Source: an uncultured Chloroflexota bacterium
GTDB lineage: Bacteria > Chloroflexota > Anaerolineae > UBA4142 > SHND01
Assembly: GCA_937870825.1 (NCBI GenBank)
Contig: CALMZO010000163.1
Coordinates: 1 to 32,537 of the forward strand
Direction: 5' to 3'
DNA length: 32,537 nucleotides
Shown here piece by piece: positions 14,353-22,744 of the stretch. How positions within the stretch are numbered: the first letter of the stretch is position 1; each line of letters starts with the position of its first letter. Under the pieces are notes generated by a model. That model was not told where the DNA came from and searched no databases. It worked only from the letters and a program-made list of their open reading frames with translations. The translations under genes and the position numbers were made by a program.

Positions 14353-14392
14353 AAAAAAAGAGAGGGGCAATCCTTTGCCCCTCTCTTTTTTT
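14353..14392. terminator. Bidirectional terminator
   Basis: Perfect 18-base arms (AAAAAAAGAGAGGGGCAA and its complement) around TCCT give U-tracts on both strands. It ends the leftward bactofilin-like gene (stop at 14409) and would also end any plus-strand RNA from the structured region to its left. Confidence 0.9.
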
Positions 14393-14408
14393 TCTTTTCC
14401 AAAGCGCC

Positions 14409-15749
14409 CTAGGCAGGCATCGGCGCGGGATTCGACAGCGCAAGCGGCTGCGCCCTACCCTGGTCGTACCACACGTACCACAGCGCGCCGAGTCCGAGCA
14501 GTATCGTCACAATCGTTACGACGAAACCCAAGAACGGAATCGCCGCGACGATTTCAAACAACACCAAACCGAGCAAAAACGCGAGGAACGCATTCTCGGC
14601 GTACTGCTGCGCGAATCGTCCGAGGATCAGTTTGCCGATGAGAAGCGCCACGACGACTTTGGTGCCCCAGACGACGATGGCAGTAAAGACGCCGCCAAAG
14701 AATGCCGCACCCGCCGCGCCAACGCCGAACGTTGCCAACGACAATCCGCCGAGCGTTGTCACGCCAAACAAAATCCCAATCAACACAATTGCCACAAACA
14801 ACACGAGCGCGACAACATAGCCCGCAATCAGTACGAGCAAACCCCAACCCGCTGAAGCGAGCGGTTTACTCTGCGCGTGCGAAACGGCGGACAACATCCA
14901 CGGGCGAATGAGCCACAACGCCAGCAGTCCAATAATCAAAACGGTGATGAAATCGCGCACGCGATTAAACAACCATTCGTTCATGAAATTTACCGGCTGG
15001 GGTTGGTCAACGCCTTCGCCGGGCTTCTGATATTGATAGACTACGCCGTTCGCCGGTGTCGCCAAAATTTCGTTCGCCTGGTCAACGGGGCTGAAATAGG
15101 TCAACGAACCGCTGATTTTTGCATTGCGCGCAACCCGCAGCCCTGACGCAATCGCCGGAGAGATGTCGGGTCCGTAGAATGCTCCGCTGCTCGTTTGATT
15201 CGGTTCGGCGACGTGTGCGGAAACATTGCGTCCGATTTCGCCATTCAGTTCGAGCGCTTCCCCCGCAAAGTTCACATCGCGTCCGAGTTTGCCGCCGAGA
15301 ATCGCTTGCGCACCGCCAAACCACAAATCGCGCGCAATCGTACTGCCCGGCGCGGCTTGGAGACTGTAACCGCCGAACATCACGTTACGCTCAATCCGCG
15401 CCGTCGGCGCAAGGTTCAATGCCGCGCTTCCTGCATAGACGGTGCCTTTAATCTGACCGCCCACGTTGACGGTTTGCGCGCCCAGCAGCGCACTGCCATT
15501 CACCGTCCCATTCACCGTGACGCTATTGCCAAACGCAATCAAGTCGCCATTCACGGTGCCATTCACGACAATGGTGGTGGCGAACAAAAGCAGGTCGTCG
15601 TCAATCACTTCGCCCTGCGCGATAGTGACGGTCTCGCCGCTGCGAATATCACTCGCAAACGCGGGCGCGGCAGTGCCGAGCAGCAGCAGCGCCAGCAGCG
15701 CGACGACGAGAATCACCTGCCAAATTTGAAAATTACGATACTTGAACAT
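14409..15749 (-). CDS. Bactofilin-like polymer-forming domain protein with C-terminal membrane helices
   Basis: A 446-residue protein. A signal peptide (about 1-32, ending APAFA) is followed by beta-helix repeats of the polymer-forming cytoskeletal (bactofilin) type, with recurrent VNGTVNGDLIAFG and VTVNGTVNGSALLG units to about residue 185. A linker then leads to five or six hydrophobic helices (about 265-430; for example DFITVLIIGLLALWL and IAGYVVALVLFVAIVLIG). This predicts an extracytoplasmic beta-helix on a membrane base, possibly envelope-organising. GGAG precedes the start. It is transcribed alone and ends at a strong bidirectional terminator. The function is not established. Confidence 0.85.
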   Translation of the reverse strand: MFKYRNFQIWQVILVVALLALLLLGTAAPAFASDIRSGETVTIAQGEVIDDDLLLFATTIVVNGTVNGDLIAFGNSVTVNGTVNGSALLGAQTVNVGGQIKGTVYAGSAALNLAPTARIERNVMFGGYSLQAAPGSTIARDLWFGGAQAILGGKLGRDVNFAGEALELNGEIGRNVSAHVAEPNQTSSGAFYGPDISPAIASGLRVARNAKISGSLTYFSPVDQANEILATPANGVVYQYQKPGEGVDQPQPVNFMNEWLFNRVRDFITVLIIGLLALWLIRPWMLSAVSHAQSKPLASAGWGLLVLIAGYVVALVLFVAIVLIGILFGVTTLGGLSLATFGVGAAGAAFFGGVFTAIVVWGTKVVVALLIGKLILGRFAQQYAENAFLAFLLGLVLFEIVAAIPFLGFVVTIVTILLGLGALWYVWYDQGRAQPLALSNPAPMPA

Positions 15750-15920
15750 AGGGACTCCTTTGTGGGTGTACGACGGCGCGATTCATTTTGCGAATCGGCT
15801 GCCAGCATCATCTACGTCACTCGCACAAATTCGTGTACACGTTTTGAGAAAAATACGTCACATCGCTCGAGTACTCTCGAGAAAAATCCCTTGCTCCTTT
15901 TCAATAGGTTCGCCAACAGC
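15750..15920. other. Upstream region of the bactofilin-like gene with short repeats
   Basis: The region holds a 10-bp palindrome CGTGTACACG (15832-15841), flanked by two TACGTCAC direct repeats (near 15813 and 15854), and two CTCGAG palindromes four bases apart (15877-15892). These may be operator sites for the minus-strand gene starting at 15749. No -10/-35 pair is clear. Confidence 0.35.
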
Positions 15921-15973
15921 CAGAAACAAACCCGTTTTCTTCGCTTCGCTTGGAGAAAACGGGTTTGTTTCTG
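15921..15973. terminator. Perfect 20-bp hairpin, probable terminator
   Basis: Arms 15921-15940 (CAGAAACAAACCCGTTTTCT) and 15954-15973 are perfectly complementary around a 13-base loop. It lies at the end of the decayed oxidoreductase remnants and upstream of the bactofilin-like gene. The U-tract is interrupted (GTTTGTTTC), so termination is likely but not certain. Confidence 0.65.
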
Positions 15974-16106
15974 TCGCGTTTTTGATTTTGGCGAAAGTAT
16001 TGCCTTCAAATTCCGCGCCGCCTTCCAACACGCCAAGAATCACCACATTCGCAATTTGCGGCGCGCCCAATTTGTCGGCGATGGCTTGGGCGCGAATCGC
16101 GATTTC
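15973..16106 (-). pseudogene. Fragment of a 2-oxoacid:ferredoxin oxidoreductase gamma subunit
   Basis: The minus-strand frame from 16106 reads EIAIRAQAIADKLGAPQIAN then VVILGVLEGG. It resembles the ADxLGxPxxANMVxLG region of KorC/VorC-type gamma subunits. It has no start, is cut at the hairpin on its left, and is preceded by frame-broken sequence. With the ferredoxin remnant at 16320-16655 it suggests a decayed 2-oxoacid oxidoreductase operon whose alpha and beta subunits are gone. Confidence 0.5.
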
Positions 16107-16190
16107 GTAAATGCGTCACCACATCCGTCAACATGTGAGGACGTTGATACACACGGTCCATCGAATCCGTCAGCATAGGCAACCTCACAA

Positions 16191-16340
16191 CTACGCGGCG
16201 AACAATGCTTCTTCTTTGCTCAACGCGGGCAAACACTTTGTAATTTGAGCGAGAATTTCATCGGGCATCGGCACGAGTCCGCCCATCTTGCCCAAGAATC
16301 GCTTCCAATTCTTCGGGTTTCAAAAACAGCAAAGTACTGA
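16191..16340 (-). pseudogene. Frameshifted coding remnant
   Basis: Minus-strand frames read RRVSTLLFLKPEELEAI and, after a frame change near 16298, LGKMGGLVPMPDEILAQITK to a TAG stop (16191-16193). Codon use is gene-like, but no start or intact frame exists. The parent family is not recognised; it may belong to the same decayed operon as its neighbours. Confidence 0.4.
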
Positions 16341-16655
16341 CGCGGCGTTTGCATAGAGTCCTGTGATGAGGTTGTGCGATTCGCTGTCAATCTCGGCGGT
16401 TTGGGGGTGAGCGGCGACTGTACGGCTCTGACGATGCTCGGCGCGAGCGCGCCAAACGGTGATTGCCGCGTCGGGGCAAATCACCGCGCACAACAGACAA
16501 CCGGTACAGTCGCCGCGAGGGTCAACGAGAAGCGCGGGACGATAACCGCGCGGCGTGAATGTGTCCGCCATCCCAATTAAATGTCATGGACATACAAAGG
16601 CGCATAATTCGCAACCTTTGCAGCGGTCCTCGTCAATAAAAATAGCGCCGCGCAT
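16320..16655 (-). pseudogene. KorD/VorD-like 2x[4Fe-4S] ferredoxin gene interrupted by in-frame TGA
   Basis: GGAG followed by an ATG at 16655 starts a frame reading MRGAIFIDEDRCKGCELCAF then VCP. A TGA (16584-16586) follows, and the same frame continues HLIGMADTFTPRGYRPALLV and the second cluster motif CTGCLLCAVICPDAAITVW. Both CxxCxxCxxxCP motifs of a delta-subunit ferredoxin are intact around the stop. The TGA replaces the residue after CP, often Arg or Lys; CGA to TGA is one transition. After about residue 75 the frame departs from the family. It is most likely a recent pseudogene in a decayed oxidoreductase locus; restart at the ATG at 16571 would give only the second cluster. Confidence 0.7.
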
Positions 16656-16858
16656 CTCTTTTGCTCCTTTGCAAATGAAAATCACCTCAATCGTAACGCG
16701 CGAACATTTCTTTCGCGTTTCAATCCGGTCAAAAAAAGGTACGCCGTCGTGCTCCTTATCTAAAAAAACGATGGTCTGCGTGAAACGCTTGCCCTTGCGC
16801 TGTCAACAGCGGCGCGTCTGCTCCCGACGCAGCAGGCGTTACCCAAACAGACAACGCC

Positions 16859-17200
16859 TCACTCGACTTCGATGCCCGTCATTTTGAATTCCGCGCGTCC
16901 CTGCATCACAACGCCCGCACTGCCGCACCGCGAGCAGAGCCGTCCCAACTCGGCAAGGGTGAAGGTGGTCTGACAATCCAAGCACTGCGCGGAAACGGAC
17001 ACACGCGCAATGTCAAACACCGCGCTCTCGGCAAGCGTCCCGCGCGCCAAGGTTTCCAGATACATTTGCAAAGAATCCTCGCTCTCGTCCGCCAACGCGC
17101 TCATTTCAATGTGCACGCGCGTGATGCGTTCGGCTTTTTCCGCGCGCGCACATTCGAGGGCGGTGGAAACGATTTCTTGGGCGATACCGTATTCGTGCAT
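16859..17200 (-). CDS. hypA: Hydrogenase nickel-insertion protein HypA
   Basis: A 113-residue nickel metallochaperone for [NiFe] hydrogenase maturation. The N-terminal MHEYGIAQEIV supplies the essential nickel-binding His2, and the zinc domain has AQCLDC and CSRCG (two CxxC pairs). Its length is normal for HypA. It follows the maturation protease by 28 bp at the end of the hox cluster. No Shine-Dalgarno precedes the ATG; instead TACAAT sits six bases upstream, so a leaderless internal transcript is possible. HypB-F genes are not in the window and must lie elsewhere. Confidence 0.92.
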   Translation of the reverse strand: MHEYGIAQEIVSTALECARAEKAERITRVHIEMSALADESEDSLQMYLETLARGTLAESAVFDIARVSVSAQCLDCQTTFTLAELGRLCSRCGSAGVVMQGRAEFKMTGIEVE

Positions 17201-17228
17201 GAGTGTATTGTAAAAAGAGGAACGAATT

Positions 17229-17708
17229 TCATTCGTCCGTGAGGACCGAATCACGTTCGTCACGACGCGCACACAATTTGGCGATTTCCGCCAACGCGCG
17301 CGGTATGTCGCGCGCCATTTCGTTTGAAACCCTTTCGCCAAAACCCAAAGCGCGCGCACACAGCGAAATCAAAAACGCGTCGCGCGGCATTGCCCCGTAC
17401 CACACGCGCGCATTGTCCAGCAGTACGGCAGGCGTGACATGATGCGAACACGTGGGCGCGGCCGGGTCCGCCGCAAAAATTTTTTCGACTGCTACCCCCG
17501 CGCGTGCGGCATCGGCAACCGCATCCACAAAAATTGCGCGCTGCGCGCGACTCAACGGTTCCGCCAATTCGGGCGTGAGTTGATGACACGCGACGATTTC
17601 GATTTCCGCGTCCGCGTTCGTCTCGAGCAACGCGCGCGCAATCTGCCAGCCCGCGCCGTCATCGCCCCGCAGAGAATTGCCATACCCAATGATTAACACA
17701 CGCGGCAT
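17229..17708 (-). CDS. Hydrogenase maturation endopeptidase (HoxW/HyaD-type)
   Basis: A 159-residue protease that removes the C-terminal peptide of HoxH after nickel insertion. It begins MPRVLIIGYGNSLRGDDGAG, with the conserved GxGNxLxxDD core and its nickel-probing Asp. The second acidic site is IFVDAVADA and the conserved His is in CSHHVTP. The start at 17708 is one base after the HoxH stop (TAAAATG), so it is translationally coupled to its substrate. The longer upstream frame overlaps hoxH and is not used. Confidence 0.92.
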   Translation of the reverse strand: MPRVLIIGYGNSLRGDDGAGWQIARALLETNADAEIEIVACHQLTPELAEPLSRAQRAIFVDAVADAARAGVAVEKIFAADPAAPTCSHHVTPAVLLDNARVWYGAMPRDAFLISLCARALGFGERVSNEMARDIPRALAEIAKLCARRDERDSVLTDE

Positions 17709-17709
17709 T

Positions 17710-19134
17710 TTAATTCCGCACGACGCGGTCCACGACTTGGCCATCGGCGCGCACAAGTCGAATATCGAGCGGCATTTGTCCCATCGCGTGTGTGGAACAA
17801 CTCAGGCACGGGTCAAACGTGCGAATCACCGCTTCGACGCGATTTAACGCGCCTTCCTGAATTTTTTCGCCGCGCACATATTTCCGCGCCACCTGCAGTA
17901 CGCCGCGATTCATCGCCAAATTATTTTGCCCCGTCGCAATAATCAAATTCACCCATCTCATCAAGCCGTGTTCGTCAATCTTGTAATGGTGAAACAATGT
18001 GCCGCGCGGCGCTTCGGCGCAGCCAATTCCTTCGAACTGATTGGGTTCGGCATGGGCGCGCACCTGCTTGTCCAAAATGTTCGGTTCGGTCAACAATTGT
18101 TCTATGCGTTCGACGGCATAGAGCATTTCAATCAAACGCGCATAGTGATAATAAAACGAGCCGAGAATCGCGCCGCGCTGCATTTCACGAAATTCGACCC
18201 ATTCTCCGTTTGCGCGTTCCGTACGGAAACCATCCATCACGTTCAAGCGCGCGAGGGGTCCCACACGATACATGCCGTCGGGATAGCCATACGGTTTGTA
18301 ATACGCCGATTTCAAATAGCTGTCCGCTTCCACCGCTTCGCCGATAAAACTTGCATAGTCGGACGGCGCGAGTTGGTCCGCCACAATTTTGCCCGCGTGG
18401 TCCACAATTCGCAGTTTGCCGCTGTACGAGGCAAACAGACCCTGCTCATTGACCATGCCCATAAAGAGCGAAGCAAAATTGGCGAACGAACTGATTTCTT
18501 GGCGAAAGTTCTCCATCACCGGTTTGAACCATTGCAGTGTTTGTTCCGCGAGCGTGAGCGCGCCGGGAATCGCCGCAAGAATTTCATCGCGTTTTTGCGG
18601 GGCGAGCGGTTCCGTGACCCCGCCCGGCACAATCCATCCCGGATGAATCCGTTTGCCGCCAAGCAATGCAATAATCTGCTGTCCAAATTGGCGCAGTCGA
18701 ATTCCGTTGCGCGCCAATTCGGGATGCGCCTCCAAAACGCCGATGAGGTTGCGCTGCGCGGGGTCTGCATCCATGCCCAACAACACATCGGGCGACGAAA
18801 GATAAAAAAAGGAAAGCGCGTGCGACTGCAAAATTTGCGCGAGATTCATCACCCGTCTCAGGTTCGCCGCCGTTTCGGGAATGCGCACCGCCATCAACGC
18901 ATCGCACGCACTCGCCGACGCCAGCAAATGACTGACGGGACAAATACCGCAAATGCGCGCCATCAACGACGGCATCTCGTGAAAGGGACGCCCTTCAACC
19001 AATTTTTCAAACCCGCGCACTTGGGTCACATGAAAATGCGCGTCCTGCACCTCGCCGCGCTCGTCGAGTTCAATCGTAATCTTGGCGTGGCCCTCAATCC
19101 GCGTTACCGGGTCAATCAAAATTGTTTTCGACAT
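17710..19134 (-). CDS. hoxH: [NiFe] hydrogenase large subunit HoxH
   Basis: A 474-residue catalytic subunit of a group 3d-like bidirectional NAD-linked hydrogenase. The L1 motif RICGICPVSH (about 60) and L2 motif DPCLSCSTHAMG (near the C-terminus) supply the four Ni-Fe ligating Cys. The protease should cut after the His of STH, releasing the AMGQ-starting tail. The start at 19134 follows GGAG at good spacing; a TTG six bases earlier is less likely. Ninety-six bp separate it from hoxY, a looser join than elsewhere in the operon. Confidence 0.95.
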   Translation of the reverse strand: MSKTILIDPVTRIEGHAKITIELDERGEVQDAHFHVTQVRGFEKLVEGRPFHEMPSLMARICGICPVSHLLASASACDALMAVRIPETAANLRRVMNLAQILQSHALSFFYLSSPDVLLGMDADPAQRNLIGVLEAHPELARNGIRLRQFGQQIIALLGGKRIHPGWIVPGGVTEPLAPQKRDEILAAIPGALTLAEQTLQWFKPVMENFRQEISSFANFASLFMGMVNEQGLFASYSGKLRIVDHAGKIVADQLAPSDYASFIGEAVEADSYLKSAYYKPYGYPDGMYRVGPLARLNVMDGFRTERANGEWVEFREMQRGAILGSFYYHYARLIEMLYAVERIEQLLTEPNILDKQVRAHAEPNQFEGIGCAEAPRGTLFHHYKIDEHGLMRWVNLIIATGQNNLAMNRGVLQVARKYVRGEKIQEGALNRVEAVIRTFDPCLSCSTHAMGQMPLDIRLVRADGQVVDRVVRN

Positions 19135-19230
19135 TTCCAACTCCGCGTGCAGTATTCCGTCATTCGTGGTCGGGAATCAGAATTCAGTTTGATGTTCGCC
19201 GATTCACAGCTGACGTACCGACGAACCGAC

Positions 19231-19776
19231 CTATTTCCCAAACCGCGTCCGCCCCGTCAAATCCGGCATCCGTCCGTGCAGCAACTCACTCACCACATAA
19301 AAAATCGTCTCCGCCGACGGCGGGCAGCCCGGCACAAACACATCCACCTTGACCACTTGATGCACGGGCAGCACGCGTTCCAATAACGGCGGCACGACGC
19401 GTTTGGGCACCTGCGGATACAACGTAACATTTTCGATGTACGCGCGTTGCAAAATCGCGGGCGTGCCGAACAGATTTCGCAGCGCAGGAATGTTGCCTGT
19501 CACCGCGCAATCGCCGAACGAGACGAGATATTTTGTATGCGCGCGAATGTGTTGAATTTTTTCCAAATCTTCCGCGCTGCTCACCGCGCCCTCGACGAGC
19601 GTAATGTCAACATGTCCGGGAAAAATTTTATTGTCCACCAACGGGCTGTACACGAGGTCGGCGCGCATCGCAAGGTCTATCAATTGCTCATCCATATCCA
19701 AAAACGACATGTGACAGCCCGAACAGCCGTCGAGCCAAACGGTGGCGAGTTTGGGTTTTGGTTGAAGGTCGTTCAC
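19231..19776 (-). CDS. hoxY: [NiFe] hydrogenase small subunit HoxY
   Basis: A 181-residue small subunit carrying the proximal [4Fe-4S] cluster. Cluster Cys motifs are [14 protein letters not shown] (N-terminal), [11 protein letters not shown] and [12 protein letters not shown]. The short length and lack of a Tat signal fit a cytosolic group 3 enzyme. It starts at GTG 19776, overlapping the HoxU stop in GTGA and preceded by GAGGAG, so translation is coupled. A longer upstream frame overlapping hoxU is discarded. Confidence 0.93.
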   Translation of the reverse strand: MNDLQPKPKLATVWLDGCSGCHMSFLDMDEQLIDLAMRADLVYSPLVDNKIFPGHVDITLVEGAVSSAEDLEKIQHIRAHTKYLVSFGDCAVTGNIPALRNLFGTPAILQRAYIENVTLYPQVPKRVVPPLLERVLPVHQVVKVDVFVPGCPPSAETIFYVVSELLHGRMPDLTGRTRFGK

Positions 19777-20492
19777 TTCAGCTCCTCGCGCATCGTCCGC
19801 AGGTACGGCAAAAAACCAATCTGCTTTGCCATTTCGCCCACCGCTTTGCCTTTGCGAAACAACGCGCCGGTTGGACACACATTCACACATTTGCCGCAGC
19901 TCGTACACGTTTCCGATTCGCCCCACGCCTGGTTGAAATCGGTAAAGGCGCGGCTCTCGATGCCGTGACCGCGAATGTCCCACGTATGCGCGCCTTCGAT
20001 TTCCGCACACACACGCACACAGCGCGTACACAAAATACAGCGATTGTGGTCCAGACCAAACCATTCGTGCGACGCATCCACCGGCACATTGGGATACAGG
20101 TACGAAAAATGTACATGGTCCATGCCCAGCGTCGTCGCCAACGTTTGCAACTCGCAGTTGCCGTTCACCACACAGACGGAACAGATATGATTGCGTTCGG
20201 AAAAAAACAGTTCCAAAATTTGCCGCCGATAGCGCTGCAGGCGTTCCGATTGCGTCACCACTTCCATGCCCTCACGCACCCGCGTCACGCACGCGGGCTG
20301 CAATTTATTTGAACCTTTGATTTCGACGAGACACAAACGACACGCGCCGACCTCGGACAAACCTTCAAGATGGCACAAGGTTGGAATCGCAATCCCGTTT
20401 TCACGCGCCACGTCGAGAATCGTTTGGTCGGCGTGCGCGCCCATTTCGCGCTCGTCAATTTTTAGCGTCGTGACTTGAGCTTGCGGATTCAT
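19773..20492 (-). CDS. hoxU: Hydrogenase diaphorase iron-sulfur subunit HoxU
   Basis: A 239-residue NuoG-N-like electron-transfer subunit. An N-terminal [2Fe-2S] ferredoxin domain ([17 protein letters not shown]) precedes a His/Cys-ligated cluster motif ([16 protein letters not shown]) and two [4Fe-4S] motifs ([11 protein letters not shown] and [14 protein letters not shown]). It passes electrons between HoxF and HoxY. The start ATG at 20492 overlaps the HoxF stop as ATGA. The order E-F-U-Y-H is the classical one. Confidence 0.93.
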   Translation of the reverse strand: MNPQAQVTTLKIDEREMGAHADQTILDVARENGIAIPTLCHLEGLSEVGACRLCLVEIKGSNKLQPACVTRVREGMEVVTQSERLQRYRRQILELFFSERNHICSVCVVNGNCELQTLATTLGMDHVHFSYLYPNVPVDASHEWFGLDHNRCILCTRCVRVCAEIEGAHTWDIRGHGIESRAFTDFNQAWGESETCTSCGKCVNVCPTGALFRKGKAVGEMAKQIGFLPYLRTMREELK

Positions 20493-22153
20493 GCCGTCTC
20501 CTTGAAGGTTTCCATTTGACACACCCCCGCCGGACACGTATGCGCGTGAATGTGCGCGAGATATTCGTCGCGGAAATAGCGCAGCGTACTGTTGACCGGA
20601 TTCGGCGCGGACTGTCCCAGTCCGCACAAGCTGGTGTGCCGCACCAAGTCGCACAATTCTTCGAGCATTACCAAATCGTCCATCGTCGCGCGCCCTTGCG
20701 TAATTTTCGTGAGCAGGTTGTACATGTGCACCGTGCCCACGCGACAAGGCACACATTTGCCGCACGATTCCGTCATGCAAAATTCCATAAAATATCGCGC
20801 CACGTCCACCATGCACGACGTTTCGTCCATCACAATCATCCCGCCCGAACCCATTATCGAGCCGAGTTGTCCGAGCGTTTCATAGTCCACCGGACTGTCC
20901 AAGTGTTGCGCGGGAATGCAGCCGCCCGATGGACCGCCCGTTTGCACGGCTTTGAATTTTTTTCCGTTTGGAATCCCGCCGCCGATTTCAAAAATAATTT
21001 CGCGCAGCGCAATGCCCATCGGCACTTCGACGAGACCCGTATTTTGAATTGCGCCCGCGAGCGCAAACACCTTGGTGCCTTTGCTTTTTTCCGTGCCGAT
21101 GTTGGCGAACCAGGCACTCCCGTTGCGAAGGATGGCGGGAACACTCGCGTACGTTTCGACATTGTTGATGAGCGTCGGCTTGCCCCACAAACCGTACTCG
21201 GCAGGATATGGCGGACGCAAACGCGGCAAACCGCGCCCGCCTTCAATCGAAGCAATCAAGGCAGTCTCTTCGCCGCACACGAATGCACCCGCGCCAATGC
21301 GTAATTCGACACGAAAACTGAACGGGCTGGAAAAAATGTTGTTGCCGAGCACGCCCGTGCGTTCCGCTTGCCGAATCGCGGTTTTCAAACGTTTGATCGC
21401 GAGCGGATACTCTGCGCGCACGTAAATGTATCCTTGGTCAGCGCCCACTGCGTATGCGGCAATCGCCATCCCTTCCAAAATGCGATGCGGGTCGCTTTCC
21501 AACATACTGCGGTCCATGAACGCGCCCGGGTCGCCTTCGTCCGCGTTGCAGATGACATATTTTTGCAAACGTTCTCTTGTTTGGTCGCCCTGCGCTTTGA
21601 CGACGGTGCTCCATTTCAAACCGGTGGGATAGCCCGCGCCGCCGCGCCCGCGCAACCCACTGCGCGTAATTTCTTCCACCACTTGTGCGGGCGTCCTTTC
21701 GTTCAACACCTCTGCCAGCGCCGCGTACCCGCCGCGCGCAATGTATTCCTCGATGCGTTCGGGGTCAATGCGTCCCGAATTTTCAAGCGCGATTTTTGTT
21801 TGCCGCGTGAAAAATGGAATTTCCGCCGAACTGACCAGCCGTTCCACCGGCGGCGCGTCGAGCGCCTCAACGAGCGCGGGCGCGTCAGCGGGGGTTACAT
21901 GTTCATAAAAAATTCCCTGCGGTTCGACGGCAATCAGCGGACCTGCTTTGCACAAACCCAGACAGCCCACCCCTTTGACCTGACACTCGCGTTCCAAACC
22001 GCGTTCGCGCACCAGCGTTTGCAGTGCGGTCAGCACCGCATCCGCTTGCGACGACAGGCAACCTGCCGCGACACACACGTTTACATGATGTTTGACCTGA
22101 TACGCCGCTTGTTCCTGTTTGGCCGCCAGAGCTTGCAATTCTTCGCGTGTCAT
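20489..22153 (-). CDS. hoxF: Hydrogenase NAD-binding diaphorase subunit HoxF
   Basis: A 554-residue NuoF-like subunit that oxidises or reduces NAD(H). A thioredoxin-fold [2Fe-2S] domain occupies about 20-100 (CVAAGC and GCLGLC motifs). NADH-binding [14 protein letters not shown] and FMN-binding [14 protein letters not shown] follow. The [4Fe-4S] motif [13 protein letters not shown] with a downstream Cys (TSLCGLG) is near the C-terminus. It starts 9 bp after the HoxE stop and overlaps hoxU by four bases. With HoxE and HoxU it forms the diaphorase half. No quinone-binding or proton-pumping genes accompany it, so a soluble NAD-linked hydrogenase is expected. Confidence 0.95.
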   Translation of the reverse strand: MTREELQALAAKQEQAAYQVKHHVNVCVAAGCLSSQADAVLTALQTLVRERGLERECQVKGVGCLGLCKAGPLIAVEPQGIFYEHVTPADAPALVEALDAPPVERLVSSAEIPFFTRQTKIALENSGRIDPERIEEYIARGGYAALAEVLNERTPAQVVEEITRSGLRGRGGAGYPTGLKWSTVVKAQGDQTRERLQKYVICNADEGDPGAFMDRSMLESDPHRILEGMAIAAYAVGADQGYIYVRAEYPLAIKRLKTAIRQAERTGVLGNNIFSSPFSFRVELRIGAGAFVCGEETALIASIEGGRGLPRLRPPYPAEYGLWGKPTLINNVETYASVPAILRNGSAWFANIGTEKSKGTKVFALAGAIQNTGLVEVPMGIALREIIFEIGGGIPNGKKFKAVQTGGPSGGCIPAQHLDSPVDYETLGQLGSIMGSGGMIVMDETSCMVDVARYFMEFCMTESCGKCVPCRVGTVHMYNLLTKITQGRATMDDLVMLEELCDLVRHTSLCGLGQSAPNPVNSTLRYFRDEYLAHIHAHTCPAGVCQMETFKETA

Positions 22154-22162
22154 GGTTTTTTT

Positions 22163-22738
22163 TCATCCGAACGTGACAGGTTTGACAATGTCAACCTCGC
22201 GAAAACCTGTCACGTCTTGAATGCGTTCCAGCATGGCGGCAGGTTCCACTTTGCCCGCCACCTGTCCGTCAAAAACCACTGCGGGCGCCAGACCGCACGA
22301 GCCAAGACAGCGCGCCGTGAGAATGGAAATTTCGCCGTCCGCCGTGGTCTCGCCTTGCTTGATGCCCAGATTTTTTTCGAGCGCTTGCAGCAGCGCGGGC
22401 GCGCCTTTGATGTAACACGCGGTGCCGGTACAAACGACGCACGTATGTTTGCCCGGCGGTTTCAGCGTGAAAAAATGATAGAACGTGGCGACGCCGTACA
22501 CTTTGCTCGGCGGCACATGCAGCGATGCCGAAACAAACCGCAGCGCGGTTTCATCCAAAAAGCCGAATGCTTCTTGCGCGCTGTGCAGTGCTTCAATCAG
22601 CGAGCTCGGCACATAGCCGTGCCGCCGCATTGTGGCATCAACGATTTTCCAACGCTTGTCGTCGGAGGGGAGGGCAATTTTGGTGGACTGGAACATTGGA
22701 TTGCTCTTGCAAAACGCGCCCAAAGCGCGATGCGACAT
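22163..22738 (-). CDS. hoxE: Hydrogenase subunit HoxE (NuoE-like)
   Basis: A thioredoxin-like [2Fe-2S] subunit of up to 191 residues. Helical N-terminal sequence (HGYVPSSLIEALHSAQEAFG) precedes VYGVATFYHFFTLKPPG and the cluster Cys motifs VCTGTACYIKG and RCLGSCGLAP. Two starts are possible: ATG 22738, six bases after the radical SAM stop with AAAAAGG abutting it, or ATG 22696 with AAGAG eight bases upstream. The first is listed because of the tight gene spacing. HoxE is found in the pentameric HoxEFUYH form and may link the diaphorase to another electron carrier such as ferredoxin. Confidence 0.92.
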   Translation of the reverse strand: MSHRALGAFCKSNPMFQSTKIALPSDDKRWKIVDATMRRHGYVPSSLIEALHSAQEAFGFLDETALRFVSASLHVPPSKVYGVATFYHFFTLKPPGKHTCVVCTGTACYIKGAPALLQALEKNLGIKQGETTADGEISILTARCLGSCGLAPAVVFDGQVAGKVEPAAMLERIQDVTGFREVDIVKPVTFG

Positions 22739-22744
22739 CCTTTT

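Noticed and set aside
15877..15892. CTCGAG-TACT-CTCGAG as a firm operator
   Set aside because: Two short palindromes in tandem are common by chance; no regulator or promoter geometry supports a specific site.
16584..16586. TGA read as selenocysteine in the ferredoxin remnant
   Set aside because: The position follows CP rather than replacing a cluster Cys, no SECIS-like hairpin was seen just downstream, and neighbouring sequence is decayed, so nonsense mutation is simpler.
16717..16726. GTTTCAATCC, similar to the start of many CRISPR repeats
   Set aside because: Only one copy is present; no spaced second copy and no cas genes are found in the window.
17926..19386. Long open frames opposite hoxH, hoxF (21368-22894) and the radical SAM gene (4842-5951)
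   Set aside because: They are antisense to well-supported genes, rich in His, Arg and Phe, without RBS or family motifs; high-GC codon bias produces such frames.
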